Counted from the stretch's first letter, positions 24,197 to 33,043 are shown. The stretch: 64,000 bases of DNA from Streptomyces griseus (GCF_900460065.1 NZ_UAVD01000047.1:62001-126000); one strand, 5' to 3'. The notes: generated by a model from the letters alone, not told the origin. Numbers and translations are program-made.

Positions 24197-24958
24197 TCAG
24201 CCGGCGCCGGACGAGGCCAGCAGTTCCAGCTCGGTCGCCAGGTTGTGCCGGGCCCGCGCCTCCCACGCGGCAGCGCCGTGCGGGGTACGGAACAGCCTCG
24301 GCAGGTCGAGGAGGTGCCGCAGCACCGCCGCCCGGCCGTCCCGGAACGCACCGTCCGGGACGAAGCCGTACTCCTCCCGGACCCGGGCCGCGTACGCCCC
24401 GTACTCCCGCGGGTCGCCCGCCAGGACCGCGAGGTCGGCGTCGCACAGCGCCTCGCCGTTGCGGTCGCCGTCCGCCGGGTCGTGCGTGACGGTGAGGCGG
24501 ACCAGCCGGGCCACCTCCGCCACCACCGCCTCCGGCACCCCCGCCTCGGCCAGCGCCCGCTCGGCGAGGGCGGCGCTGCGCTCCTCGTTCTCCGTCCGGT
24601 CGGGCCGGTACACCGCGTCGTGGAACCAGGCGGCGAGGCGTACCGCGTGCACGTCGTCGGCGTGCCCGGCGAGGGTGTCGACGCCGTCCAGGACGGCGGC
24701 CAGGTGGGCGGTCGTGTGGTAGCGGCGCTGCGGCTCGGCCCAGCGGGCGAGGAGGTTCTCGGCGTAGGGGAGGGGATCGGGGCCGTCCGCCCCGGCACGC
24801 GCGGCGAGCAGCGTGTCGTGCCAGCGGTCACGGAGCCCGGCGTCATGGACACCGGCGTCGTCGGCACCGGCGTCACGGAGACCGGCGTCGGGGGAAGCGG
24901 CGTCGGGGGAAGCGGCGTCGGGGGAAGCGGCGGCGTGCGAGCGGGGGCTGTCCGTCAT
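24197..24958 (-). CDS. HD-domain protein with repeat-rich N-terminus
   Basis: A 253-residue protein with an HD fold. The metal-binding pattern includes RRYHTTAHL (80-86), WFHDAVY with His113-Asp114, TVTHDP (about 167) and CDADLAVL. It resembles the predicted metal-dependent HD phosphohydrolases of Actinobacteria and has no second catalytic domain. The first ~44 residues are an Ala/Asp/Ser-rich repeat (ASPDA three times, then GLRDAGADDAG variants), encoded partly by a 15-bp tandem repeat, and probably disordered. The start could lie further in, just before the conserved part; the ATG at 24958 is the longest reasonable choice. Substrate unknown. Confidence 0.82.
   Translation of the reverse strand: MTDSPRSHAAASPDAASPDAASPDAGLRDAGADDAGVHDAGLRDRWHDTLLAARAGADGPDPLPYAENLLARWAEPQRRYHTTAHLAAVLDGVDTLAGHADDVHAVRLAAWFHDAVYRPDRTENEERSAALAERALAEAGVPEAVVAEVARLVRLTVTHDPADGDRNGEALCDADLAVLAGDPREYGAYAARVREEYGFVPDGAFRDGRAAVLRHLLDLPRLFRTPHGAAAWEARARHNLATELELLASSGAG
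24887..24931. repeat. Three 15-bp tandem repeats in the HD gene 5' end
   Basis: Three exact copies of GTCGGGGGAAGCGGC at 24887, 24902 and 24917. On the coding (minus) strand each adds five residues (ASPDA), so copy-number change would lengthen the tail without a frameshift. Confidence 0.95.
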
Positions 24959-24969
24959 GGGAGGACTCT

Positions 24970-25033
24970 AGGACGGGACGGCTCCAGGACGGGACGGCTC
25001 CAGGACGGGACGGCTCCAGGACGGGACGGCGCT
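24970..25033. repeat. 16-bp tandem repeat upstream of HD gene and pxpA
   Basis: Three exact units of AGGACGGGACGGCTCC (24970, 24986, 25002) and a fourth that breaks down after 12 bases. It lies between the divergent HD and pxpA starts. The unit length is not a multiple of three, which fits non-coding DNA; no palindrome is obvious. Confidence 0.92.
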
Positions 25034-25113
25034 CGGACGGAGTCGGTCCGCCCGGCCGGCTCCCGGGCCGCCGGGCCGCGGCTCCGGCCCCCGTCCGGCC
25101 CCCGGACCGCCCC

Positions 25114-25142
25114 TTGTCGCCCCGCTGAACTGTCATTAGCGT
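25114..25142 (+). promoter_or_regulatory. Promoter of pxpABC
   Basis: TTGTCG (25114-25119), a 17-bp spacer and TAGCGT (25137-25142). The -10 box ends 6 nt before the GTG at 25149, so the message is probably leaderless. Confidence 0.55.
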
Positions 25143-25148
25143 GCGCCC

Positions 25149-25904
25149 GTGATGATGGATCTCAACGCGGATCTCGGCGAGGGCTTCGGCAACTGGACCC
25201 TGACCGACGACGACGCGCTCCTCGCCTGTGTCACCAGCGCCAACGTGGCCTGCGGTTTCCACGCGGGCGACGCCTCCGTGATGCGGCGGGTCTGCGACGC
25301 GGCGGCGGCCGGCGGGGTACGGATCGGGGCCCAGGTCTCCTACCGGGACCTGGCCGGGTTCGGGCGCCGGTCCATGGACGTGCCGCCCGCCGAGCTGACC
25401 GCCGAGATCGCCTACCAGATAGGCGCGCTGCGGGTCTTCGCCGAGGCCGCCGGAGCCACCGTCAGTTACGTCAAGCCGCACGGCGCGCTCTACAACCGGG
25501 TGGTCTGGGACGACGACCAGGCCGCCGCCGTCGTCGCGGGCGTCCGGCTGGCGGGCGGCGCCCCGGCCGTGCTGGGGCTGCCCGGATCCCGGCTGCTCGC
25601 CCACGCGGCGGAGGCCGGACTGCCCGCCGTCCAGGAGGCCTTCGCCGACCGCGCGTACACCCCGCAGGGCACCCTCGTGCCGCGCGGTGAGCCGGGCGCG
25701 GTGGTGCACGACCCGGACGACGTCGTACGCCGGAGCGTCGGGATGGCCGTCGAGCGGGCGGTGACCGGGGCGGACGGCAGCCGGATCCCGGTCGCGGCGC
25801 GCTCGCTCTGCGTCCACGGGGACACCCCGGGCGCGGCGGCCCTCGCGCGCCGGGTGCGGGCGGCGCTGGAGGAAGCGGGCGTCGAGGTACGGGCGTTCGC
25901 GTGA
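25149..25904 (+). CDS. pxpA: 5-oxoprolinase subunit A (LamB/YcsF family)
   Basis: A 251-residue LamB/YcsF protein, PxpA of the three-part ATP-dependent 5-oxoprolinase that opens 5-oxo-L-proline to glutamate. The signature MDLNADLGEGFGNW and the metal/active-site blocks ANVACGFHAGD, YVKPHGALYN and CVHGDTP are intact. The reading begins GTG-ATG-ATG; I kept the GTG because the promoter geometry suggests a leaderless start there, but either ATG could serve. Its stop overlaps the pxpB GTG by 4 bp. The three genes are compact and in the usual A-B-C order. Confidence 0.93.
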   Translation: MMMDLNADLGEGFGNWTLTDDDALLACVTSANVACGFHAGDASVMRRVCDAAAAGGVRIGAQVSYRDLAGFGRRSMDVPPAELTAEIAYQIGALRVFAEAAGATVSYVKPHGALYNRVVWDDDQAAAVVAGVRLAGGAPAVLGLPGSRLLAHAAEAGLPAVQEAFADRAYTPQGTLVPRGEPGAVVHDPDDVVRRSVGMAVERAVTGADGSRIPVAARSLCVHGDTPGAAALARRVRAALEEAGVEVRAFA

Positions 25905-26668
25905 GCGCCCGCGAGGCCGGGCCCGGCCCGGCGCGCGTCCTTCCGGGCGAGGTGCGCGTCCTGCCCGCCGGGCCGCACGCGCTGCTCGTCGAGCTGGCCG
26001 ACGGCGAGCACGCCGAGGCCTTCCACGCCGAGCTGCTCCGCCGCCGCGAGCGCGGCGAACTCCCCGCCGTACGCGAGATCGTCCCGGCCGCCCGCACCGT
26101 TCTGATCGACGGGATCGACATCGGGGGCGGGGCCGGGCTCGGGCTCGGGAACGCGGCCGGGCAGCGCGCCCCCGGGGCGCGGGACCGCCTCGCCCGGGAC
26201 CTCGCCTCGTGGCGGCCGGAGCCGCCGCCCCGCGAGGGCCGCGCACCGGTGGAGATCCCCGTCGTCTACGACGGCCCCGATCTCGACGAGGTCGCCGCGC
26301 TCTGGGGCGTCCCGGCCGGGGAGGTGGCCGCCCTGCACTCCCGTACCGCGTTCCGGGTGGCGTTCTGCGGGTTCGCCCCCGGGTTCGGCTATCTCACCGG
26401 GCTGCCGGAACCGCTGCACGTGCCCCGGCGCACGACCCCGCGGACCCGGGTCCCGGCCGGGGCCGTGGCCCTCGCCGGTCCCTACACGGGGGTGTACCCG
26501 CGCCCGTCGCCCGGCGGCTGGCAGCTCGTGGGGCGGATGCCGGACCCGGGCGCCCTGTGGGACCCGGCCCGGGAGCCGGCGGCGCTGCTCGCGCCGGGGA
26601 CGCCGGTCCGGTTCGTGCCGGTGGGGGAGAGCGGCCGAGGCGCGGGCGACGTCCGGGCGGACCCGTGA
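25901..26668 (+). CDS. pxpB: 5-oxoprolinase subunit B (KipI-like)
   Basis: A 255-residue protein of the allophanate hydrolase subunit 1/KipI family. The conserved FCGFAPGFGYLTGLPEPLHV and the run around GAVALAGPYTGVYPRPSPGG are present. With PxpC it forms the part of 5-oxoprolinase that activates the substrate with ATP. It starts at a GTG overlapping the pxpA stop and ends overlapping the pxpC GTG, so stoichiometry is probably set by coupling. An Arg/Gly-rich insert around residues 70-105 is less conserved. Confidence 0.92.
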   Translation: MSAREAGPGPARVLPGEVRVLPAGPHALLVELADGEHAEAFHAELLRRRERGELPAVREIVPAARTVLIDGIDIGGGAGLGLGNAAGQRAPGARDRLARDLASWRPEPPPREGRAPVEIPVVYDGPDLDEVAALWGVPAGEVAALHSRTAFRVAFCGFAPGFGYLTGLPEPLHVPRRTTPRTRVPAGAVALAGPYTGVYPRPSPGGWQLVGRMPDPGALWDPAREPAALLAPGTPVRFVPVGESGRGAGDVRADP

Positions 26669-27540
26669 CACCGGCCGCCGGCGGCCGGCTGTACGTCGTC
26701 CGGGCCGGGGCGCTGACCACCGTCCAGGACGCGGGCCGGCCCGGCTGGGCGCACCTCGGTGTCGGGCGCGCCGGGTTCCTGGACGCGCCCGCCGCCCGGC
26801 TGGCCAACCGGCTGGTGGGCAACCCGCCGGACACCGCCGTCCTGGAGACCACCCTCACCGGGTGCGCGGTCCGCCCGGACCGGCCGGTCGTGGCCGTCGT
26901 CGGCGGGGCGGGCTGCCGGGTGACGGTCGACGGTCGCCCGGTGGCGTGGGGCGCGCCGGTGCGGGTGCCCGCGGGCGCGGTGCTGGACGCGGGCCCCGCC
27001 GCGTGCGGTGTCCGCGGGTATCTGGCCTTCGCGGGCGGGCCGGCACCCGACCCGGTGCTGGGCAGCCGTTCGGCGGACCTGCTCTCCGGGCTCGGTCCCG
27101 CCCCGCTGAGCGAGGGCGACGAACTCCCGCTGGGCGAACCGGCGTCGGCCGGGCCGCCCCCGCACGCCGGTCCCGTCCCCTGGCCGGGCGCCCCCGCCGA
27201 GCTGGTGCTCCCGGTCCATCCCGGGCCCCGCCACGACTGGTTCACCGGGGCGGCGCTCCGTACGCTCCTCACCGCCGTCTACCGGGTCTCGCCGCACAGC
27301 AACCGCATCGGCCTGCGCACGGAGGGCCCGCCGCTGGAGCGGTCCCGTACGGGGGAACTGCCCAGCGAGGGCATGGTCCTGGGCGCGATCCAGGTGCCGC
27401 CGGACGGCCGGCCCGTCGTCTTCCTCAACGACCATCCGACGACCGGCGGCTATCCGGTCGTCGGCGTCGTCCCCGAACGGGCCCTCGCCGCGGCGGCGCG
27501 GGCGGTGCCGGGCACCCCGCTGCGTTTCGTACGCGCCTGA
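26665..27540 (+). CDS. pxpC: 5-oxoprolinase subunit C (KipA-like)
   Basis: A 291-residue biotin-dependent carboxyltransferase-like (KipA/AHS2) protein, the third 5-oxoprolinase subunit. Diagnostic pieces are LTTVQDAGRPGWAHLGV at the N-terminus, SNRIGLRTEGPPL and LPSEGMVLGAIQVPPDGRPV. The GTG at 26665 overlaps the pxpB stop (GTGA). No biotin site is present, as expected. A hairpin that includes the stop codon (27539-27573) probably ends the transcript. Confidence 0.92.
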   Translation: MTPAAGGRLYVVRAGALTTVQDAGRPGWAHLGVGRAGFLDAPAARLANRLVGNPPDTAVLETTLTGCAVRPDRPVVAVVGGAGCRVTVDGRPVAWGAPVRVPAGAVLDAGPAACGVRGYLAFAGGPAPDPVLGSRSADLLSGLGPAPLSEGDELPLGEPASAGPPPHAGPVPWPGAPAELVLPVHPGPRHDWFTGAALRTLLTAVYRVSPHSNRIGLRTEGPPLERSRTGELPSEGMVLGAIQVPPDGRPVVFLNDHPTTGGYPVVGVVPERALAAAARAVPGTPLRFVRA

Positions 27541-27573
27541 GCGCGGCGGGACCGAAGGGGTTCCGCCGCGCTC
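27539..27573. terminator. Terminator after pxpC and copA
   Basis: A 15-bp stem with one G-U pair (27539-27553 and 27559-27573) and a 5-nt loop begins within the pxpC stop codon. It lies between convergent pxpC and copA and could serve both. Confidence 0.75.
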
Positions 27574-27592
27574 CGACTCCGCGCCCCGGGTC

Positions 27593-29890
27593 TCACGCGC
27601 CCTTGAAGGTGCGCAGCCGCAGGGAGTTGCCGACCACGAAGACCGACGAGAAGGCCATCGCGGCCCCGGCGATCATCGGGTTGAGGAGTCCGGCGGCGGC
27701 CAGCGGGAGGGCGCCGACGTTGTAGGCGAAGGCCCAGAACAGGTTGGTGCGGATGGTGGACAGCGTGCGGCGGGAGAGGCGGATCGCGTCGGCGGCGGCG
27801 TTGAGGTCGCCGCGGACCAGGGTCAGATCGCCGGCCTCGATGGCGGCGTCGGTGCCGGTGCCCATCGCGAGGCCGAGGTCGGCCTGGGCGAGGGCGGCGG
27901 CGTCGTTGACCCCGTCCCCGACCATCGCGACCGAACGGCCCTCGGCCTGGAGGCGCTTGACCACGTCCACCTTGTCCTGCGGCATGACCTCCGCGTACAC
28001 CTCGTCGATGCCGACCTCGGCCGCGACCGACTCCGCCACGGCCCGGTTGTCACCGGTGAGGAGGATCGGGGTCAGCCCGAGGGCGCGGAGCCGGCGGATG
28101 GCTTCGGCGCTCGTGTCCTTGACCGCGTCGGCGACCTCCAGCACCGCCCGCGCCTCGCCGTCCCAGGCCACGGTGATCGCGGTGCGCCCGGCGGCCTCCG
28201 CGGCCCTCTTCGCCTCGGCGAGGTGGTCGGGGAGCCGGATCTCCCACTCGGCCAGGAGCTGTTCGCGTCCGACGAGGACGGCGTGGCCCTCGACGATGCC
28301 CTGGACGCCGAGTCCGGGGACGTTGGTGAAGTCCTCGGGGGTGGGGAGGGGGCCGGTGGCGTCGGCCGCGGCGGTGGCGACGGCTTGGGCGATGGGGTGT
28401 TCGGAGGCGTTCTCCAGTGCTCCTGCGAGGCGGAGGACTTCGGTGGTGTCGGTGGTGTGGGTGGTGTGGGTGGTCTGGAGGGTCATGCGGCCGGTGGTGA
28501 CGGTGCCGGTCTTGTCGAGGACGATGGTGTCGGCGCGGCGGGTGGTCTCCAGGACTTCGGGGCCCTTGATGAGGATGCCGAGCTGGGCGCCGCGGCCGGT
28601 GCCGACCATGAGGGCGGTGGGGGTGGCGAGGCCGAGGGCGCAGGGGCAGGCGATGATGAGGACGGCGACGGCCGCGGTGAAGGCGGCGGTGAGTCCGGCG
28701 CCGTTGCCGAGCCAGAAGCCGAGGGTGGCGAGGGCGAGGGCGATGACGATGGGGACGAAGACGGCGGAGATGCGGTCGGCGAGGCGTTGTGCGGAGGCCT
28801 TGCCGTTCTGGGCGTCCTCGACGAGTTTGGCCATGCGGGCGAGTTGGGTGTCGGCGCCGATGCGGGTGGCTTCGACGACGAGGCGTCCGCCGGCGTTGAG
28901 GGTGGCTCCGGTGACGGTGTCGCCGGTGGTGACCTCGACGGGGACGGACTCGCCGGTGAGCATGGAGGCGTCCACGGCGGAGGAGCCCTCGACGACGGTC
29001 CCGTCCGTCGCGATCTTCTCCCCGGGCCGGACCACGAAACGGTCCCCGACCTGGAGTTCGGCGGTCGGGATCGTCGTCTCGACGCCGTCGCGCAGAACCC
29101 TGACCTCCTTGGCGCCCAGCTCCATCAGCGCCCTGAGCGCCGCCCCGGCCTTCCGCTTCGAGCGTGCCTCGAAGTAGCGCCCGGCGAGGATGAACGCCGT
29201 CACCCCGGCCGCGGCCTCCAGGTAGATGTTCCCGGCGCCGTCGCTGCGGGCGATGGTCAGCTCGAAGGGGTGCGTCATCCCGACCATGCCCGCGGTCCCG
29301 AAGAACAGCGCCCACAACGACCACAGGAACGCGGCCGAGGTGCCGACGGAGATCAGCGTGTCCATCGTCGCCGCGCCGTGCTTCGCGTTGGTCCAGGCGG
29401 CCCGGTGGAACGGCCACGCCGCGTAGACGACGACCGGTGCGGTCAGCGTCAGGGAGAGCCACTGCCAGTAGTCGAACTGGAGCGCCGGGACCATCGCCAT
29501 CGCGATCACCGGTACGGCGAGGAGCACGGCGGTGACCAGGCGCTGGCGCAGGGAGGTGAGCTCGTCGTCCTCGCTCGGGGCCGCCGCGCCCGCCGGGTCC
29601 GTACTGTTGCCCCCGGGGGAGGCGGTGGACGCCGGCGGTGCGGGTGGCCGGGCCGTGTAGCCGGTGGCCTCGACGGTCGCGATCAGGTCCTCGACGGACA
29701 CGTCCGCGCCCAGGTAGGTGACCTTCGCCTTCTCGGTGGCGTAGTTCACCGTGGCGGTGACGCCGTCCATGCGGTTGAGCTTCTTCTCGATACGGGCCGC
29801 GCACGAGGCGCAGGTCATCCCGCCGATCGCGAGCTCGACCGCGGCGGTGTCGGCAGCGGTGGTGGCGGTGGTGGCGGAGTGCGCGGACAC
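27593..29890 (-). CDS. copA: Copper-exporting P1B-type ATPase
   Basis: A 765-residue membrane pump. The GTG at 29890 follows GGGAGGACCTC. One N-terminal heavy-metal domain carries GMTCASC (Cys27, Cys30). The membrane part has the CPC ion-binding motif in IACPCALGLATPTALM. The catalytic core has DKTGTVTTGRM (phosphorylated Asp), the P1B SEHP-type motif SEHPIAQAV and GDGVNDAAAL. These match Cu(I) exporters of the CopA/CtpV group. The region 28400-28950 uses noticeably simpler, more repetitive codons than the ends of the gene. A CsoR-type operator sits 34 bp upstream, so copper-responsive derepression is expected. Confidence 0.93.
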   Translation of the reverse strand: MSAHSATTATTAADTAAVELAIGGMTCASCAARIEKKLNRMDGVTATVNYATEKAKVTYLGADVSVEDLIATVEATGYTARPPAPPASTASPGGNSTDPAGAAAPSEDDELTSLRQRLVTAVLLAVPVIAMAMVPALQFDYWQWLSLTLTAPVVVYAAWPFHRAAWTNAKHGAATMDTLISVGTSAAFLWSLWALFFGTAGMVGMTHPFELTIARSDGAGNIYLEAAAGVTAFILAGRYFEARSKRKAGAALRALMELGAKEVRVLRDGVETTIPTAELQVGDRFVVRPGEKIATDGTVVEGSSAVDASMLTGESVPVEVTTGDTVTGATLNAGGRLVVEATRIGADTQLARMAKLVEDAQNGKASAQRLADRISAVFVPIVIALALATLGFWLGNGAGLTAAFTAAVAVLIIACPCALGLATPTALMVGTGRGAQLGILIKGPEVLETTRRADTIVLDKTGTVTTGRMTLQTTHTTHTTDTTEVLRLAGALENASEHPIAQAVATAAADATGPLPTPEDFTNVPGLGVQGIVEGHAVLVGREQLLAEWEIRLPDHLAEAKRAAEAAGRTAITVAWDGEARAVLEVADAVKDTSAEAIRRLRALGLTPILLTGDNRAVAESVAAEVGIDEVYAEVMPQDKVDVVKRLQAEGRSVAMVGDGVNDAAALAQADLGLAMGTGTDAAIEAGDLTLVRGDLNAAADAIRLSRRTLSTIRTNLFWAFAYNVGALPLAAAGLLNPMIAGAAMAFSSVFVVGNSLRLRTFKGA

Positions 29891-29924
29891 GAGGTCCTCC
29901 CTGAAGCTGTTCCGAAGCCGTCCG

Positions 29925-29943
29925 GATACCCCTAGGGGGTATC
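29925..29943. promoter_or_regulatory. CsoR-type copper operator
   Basis: GATACCCCTAGGGGGTATC, a near-perfect palindrome with the G/C-tract-flanked-by-TA pattern of CsoR sites, lies 34 bp before copA. A half-site-like TATACCCCCC follows at about 29958-29967. The CsoR gene itself is not in the window. Confidence 0.75.
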
Positions 29944-30130
29944 TCTTCCTCTCCCTATGTATACCCCCCTCCCCTATGAAGCGCAAGGGGTGATCGCGGT
30001 GGACGCGCCCGTTTCGCGCCGGTGCGCGCGCGGTGTGCGTCACCCGTCCGCGGGGTCGGCTCGCGCGCCCTCGTGTCCGTGCGTTCAGATAGAGGGCTGC
30101 GCCGCCCGTCTACCGACCCGTAGGCTGGCC

Positions 30131-30146
30131 ATTGGACTAGACCTAT
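30131..30146. promoter_or_regulatory. DasR-like (dre) site upstream of cutC
   Basis: ATTGGACTAGACCTAT agrees with the DasR consensus AGTGGTCTAGACCACT at 12 of 16 positions, including the CTAGACC core. It lies 28 bp before the cutC ATG. DasR is the GlcNAc-responsive global regulator of Streptomyces; binding here is a prediction. Confidence 0.4.
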
Positions 30147-30173
30147 AGCTGCGTACCGGAGGAATGGGGACCC

Positions 30174-30863
30174 ATGAGCAACCGTGCAGTCCTGGAGGTG
30201 ATCGCACTCGACGCGGAGGACGCGGTCGCTGCCCAGGCCGGTGGTGCAGACCGCCTCGAACTGGTCACCGACATGGCCGCCGACGGTCTGACCCCGTCGC
30301 GGGAGACCTTCGCGGCGATCAGGTCCGCCGTGGACATCCCGCTGCGCGTGATGCTCAGGGTGGCGGACGGCTTCGCCGCCGGTGACATCGACGTCCTGGT
30401 CGGCAAGGCCCGCGAGATGCGGGAGGCGGGAGCCGACGAGTTCGTGTTCGGCTTCCTCGACGGGGAGGGCCACGCCGACCTCGTCGCCGTCGAACGGCTC
30501 GTCGCCGAGCTGGACGGCTGCCGGTGGACGTTCCACCGGGCGATCGACCGGGCCGTCGACCGCGACGCCCTGCGCAAGCAGCTCGCGGACCTGCCCGGCC
30601 TCGACACGTTCCTCACGGCGGGCTCGCCGGACGGAGTCGACTCCGGCATCCCGGTCCTCCTCGCCGAGGCCGCCCGGACCGGCGAGCCGGGGTACGAGGC
30701 CCAGGTCCTGGTCGGCGGCGGCCTCCACCTGCGGCATCTGCCCCGGCTGCGGGCCGCGGGGATCGACGCCGTCCACATCGGCGGCGCCGCCCGGCCCGGC
30801 GGCTGGTCGGGCCCGGTGGACGCGGCGGCCGTACGGGAGTGGCGCGAGGCGCTGGACGCCTGA
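30174..30863 (+). CDS. cutC: CutC family TIM-barrel protein
   Basis: A cytosolic 229-residue CutC-family protein. It begins VLEVIALDAEDAVAAQAGG and continues with the family blocks ADRLELVTDMAADGLTPS, TFHRAIDRA and ILTAGSPD-like LTAGSPDGVDS. CutC was first linked to copper tolerance, but that assignment has been questioned in other bacteria and the reaction is unknown. Facing copA across an intergenic region with a copper operator supports a metal link here, while the dre-like site points to amino-sugar control instead. GGAGG precedes the ATG at a slightly long distance. Confidence 0.88.
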   Translation: MSNRAVLEVIALDAEDAVAAQAGGADRLELVTDMAADGLTPSRETFAAIRSAVDIPLRVMLRVADGFAAGDIDVLVGKAREMREAGADEFVFGFLDGEGHADLVAVERLVAELDGCRWTFHRAIDRAVDRDALRKQLADLPGLDTFLTAGSPDGVDSGIPVLLAEAARTGEPGYEAQVLVGGGLHLRHLPRLRAAGIDAVHIGGAARPGGWSGPVDAAAVREWREALDA

Positions 30864-30894
30864 GCCGGCGCCTCGCGACCGGGGCGGCGAGGGT

Positions 30895-30932
30895 GGTGGG
30901 GGCGGGAGAACCGCGAGGGTTCCGCCCCCACC
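30895..30932. terminator. Terminator between cutC and helicase gene
   Basis: A long imperfect hairpin (left arm 30895-30912, right arm 30918-30932, 3-nt bulge on the left side, 5-nt loop) lies between the convergent stops at 30863 and 30941. Confidence 0.6.
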
Positions 30933-30940
30933 CCGGGCCC

Positions 30941-33043
30941 TCAGGCCAGCGCCCCCGGCAGCGGGGCCGCGTGCAGCACCGTGAGCCCGGAGACCGCACG
31001 GGTCAGCGCCACGTACAGCCGCCGCAGCCCGGTCCGCTCGTCCGGCTCCCCGTCGACCACGGCCGCCGGCTCGTCGAGCACCACGTAGTCGTACTCCAGC
31101 CCCTTCGCCAGCGACGCGGGCACCAGCGTCAGCCGCGACGCGGCGGTCGTCTCCTCCCCGGGGGAGAGGTGCGCGTGGCCCGCCGCCGCCAGGGCCGCCC
31201 CCAGCGCCGGAATCCGGGCGTCGGCGGCGATCAGCCCGATCGACCCCTCGTGGCGCAACGACTCCTCGCAGGCGGCGACGACGGCCGCGTCCAGGCCCTC
31301 CGCACCGCCCGCCACCCCCCGCACGACCAGCGAGCCGGGCGACTCACGCACCGACTCCACCGCGGCCAGCCCCGGCGAGATCACGGGCAGCAGCCGGGAG
31401 GCGTACGCGATGACCTCGCGCGGCACGCGGAAACCGGCCGTGAGCTCCTCCACCACCGCGTCCCCCTTGCCCAGGTGGAACAGCGCCTCGCCCCAGCTCT
31501 CCGTGGACCACGGCGTCGTCCCCTGCGCGAGGTCGCCGAGGACGGTGGCCGAACCGGTCGAGCACCGCCGCCCCACCGCCCGGTACTGCATGGGGGAGAG
31601 GTCCTGCGCCTCGTCGAGCACGACATGGCCGAGCGAGTGCGTACGGGCGACGAGGTCACCGGCCTCGTCGATCAGCACGGCGTCGGCCGCCGACCACTTC
31701 GCGGACTTCACGCTGCGGGCGGGCTTGGCCCACAGCAGCCGCTTCTGCTCCTCCTCGCTCAGCAGCCCCTCCGCGTGGGCGGCCAGGAACTCCGCGTCGG
31801 ACAGCAGCCGCAGCACGACCTTCGCCGGGTCCACGGCGGGCCAGACCGCCTTGACGGCGGCCTTCACGGCGGGATTCCGGGCCACGGCGTTCTGCACCCG
31901 GTCGTCGGGGGCCTCCCCGGCCTCCTCCATCCGTACGAGGACGGCGTGCGCGATCCGCTGCGGCAGCGCCTCGTGCGCCGCCCCGTACCGCATGTCGCGG
32001 GCGAGCAGCTCGTCGACCATCTCCTGGACCTCGTACGCGGGCACCCGCCAGCGCCGGGAGCCGCGCACCACGACGACGGGCTCCACGGGGGCGGTCACAT
32101 GCGAGCGGATCGCCCGCCGCAGCACCTCGGCCATGCGGGCGTCGCCCTTGACGACGGCGGTGGCCGCCTCGTCCTCGCCCCGGACCTCGACGCCCGTGCG
32201 CACCAGGTCGTCGACGGTGGCCTGCTTCACCTCCAGCTCGCCGAGCGCGGGCAGCACCTGCTCGATGTAGTGCAGGAAGGAACGGTTCGGCCCGATGACG
32301 AGGGTGCCGGTGCGGGCGAGCCGCTCGCGGTGCGCGTACAGCAGGTACGCCACCCGGTGCAGGCCGACGGCGGTCTTCCCGGTGCCGGGCCCGCCCTGCA
32401 CGCAGATGGTCCCGCCGAGACCGCTGCGGACGATCTCGTCCTGCTCGGGCTGGATGGTGGCGACGATGTCGCGCATCGGGCCGACGCGGGGCCGCTCGAT
32501 CTCCGCCTGGAGGAGCCGGCTGGTGTGCTCGGCCTCCGCCGGATCGGTGAGGTGCTCGTCCTCGTAGGCGGTCAGCTCGCCGCCGGTGTAGCCGAAGCGG
32601 CGGCGCAGCCCCACGTCCTGGGGGTTCGTGCGGGATGCCTGGTAGTACGGCTGGGAGACCGGCGCACGCCAGTCGATGACCATGGGGTCCCCGACGGCGT
32701 CGTGGACGTGCCGCCGCCCGATGTAGAACCGCTCGCCCTCCGCCCCCTCGGCCAGTTCGCCGCCGACGGCGTGCAGATAGTCGAGGCGGCCGAAGAACAG
32801 CGGGGTGTGGGAGAGGTCGGCGAGCGCCTTGATGCGGTCGTCGATCTGGGCCTGGAGCACGGCGGCGTTGACCCAGTTCGCGGTGACGTCGCGGATGTCG
32901 AGGGCCTGGACGTCCTCGCGCATCCCGCGCAGGGCGGCGCGGGACGCGGCGAGATGGGCCCGTTCGTGCGCCAGCGGATCGGTGGTGCCCGTGGTGCTGG
33001 TGGGGTCGGGGGTGGAATCGCTTTCGCTTACGTGCGCGGGCAC
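30941..33043 (-). CDS. HelD-like UvrD/Rep helicase-fold RNA polymerase factor
   Basis: A superfamily 1 protein of 700 residues of the HelD/HelR type. The N-terminal ~190 residues include a helical arm (LAHERAHLAASRAALRGMRE) and the block YIGRRHVHDAVGDPMVIDWR, which is specific to HelD-like proteins rather than DNA-repair helicases. Walker A is GGPGTGKT (217-224), Walker B is VVLDEAQDLSPMQ and motif VI is RRLYVALTRA. In other bacteria such proteins use ATP to pull stalled RNA polymerase off DNA, and HelR variants protect it from rifamycins. I found no rifamycin-associated element upstream. A strong promoter lies ~190 bp before the ATG, so the message has a long leader. Confidence 0.9.
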   Translation of the reverse strand: MPAHVSESDSTPDPTSTTGTTDPLAHERAHLAASRAALRGMREDVQALDIRDVTANWVNAAVLQAQIDDRIKALADLSHTPLFFGRLDYLHAVGGELAEGAEGERFYIGRRHVHDAVGDPMVIDWRAPVSQPYYQASRTNPQDVGLRRRFGYTGGELTAYEDEHLTDPAEAEHTSRLLQAEIERPRVGPMRDIVATIQPEQDEIVRSGLGGTICVQGGPGTGKTAVGLHRVAYLLYAHRERLARTGTLVIGPNRSFLHYIEQVLPALGELEVKQATVDDLVRTGVEVRGEDEAATAVVKGDARMAEVLRRAIRSHVTAPVEPVVVVRGSRRWRVPAYEVQEMVDELLARDMRYGAAHEALPQRIAHAVLVRMEEAGEAPDDRVQNAVARNPAVKAAVKAVWPAVDPAKVVLRLLSDAEFLAAHAEGLLSEEEQKRLLWAKPARSVKSAKWSAADAVLIDEAGDLVARTHSLGHVVLDEAQDLSPMQYRAVGRRCSTGSATVLGDLAQGTTPWSTESWGEALFHLGKGDAVVEELTAGFRVPREVIAYASRLLPVISPGLAAVESVRESPGSLVVRGVAGGAEGLDAAVVAACEESLRHEGSIGLIAADARIPALGAALAAAGHAHLSPGEETTAASRLTLVPASLAKGLEYDYVVLDEPAAVVDGEPDERTGLRRLYVALTRAVSGLTVLHAAPLPGALA

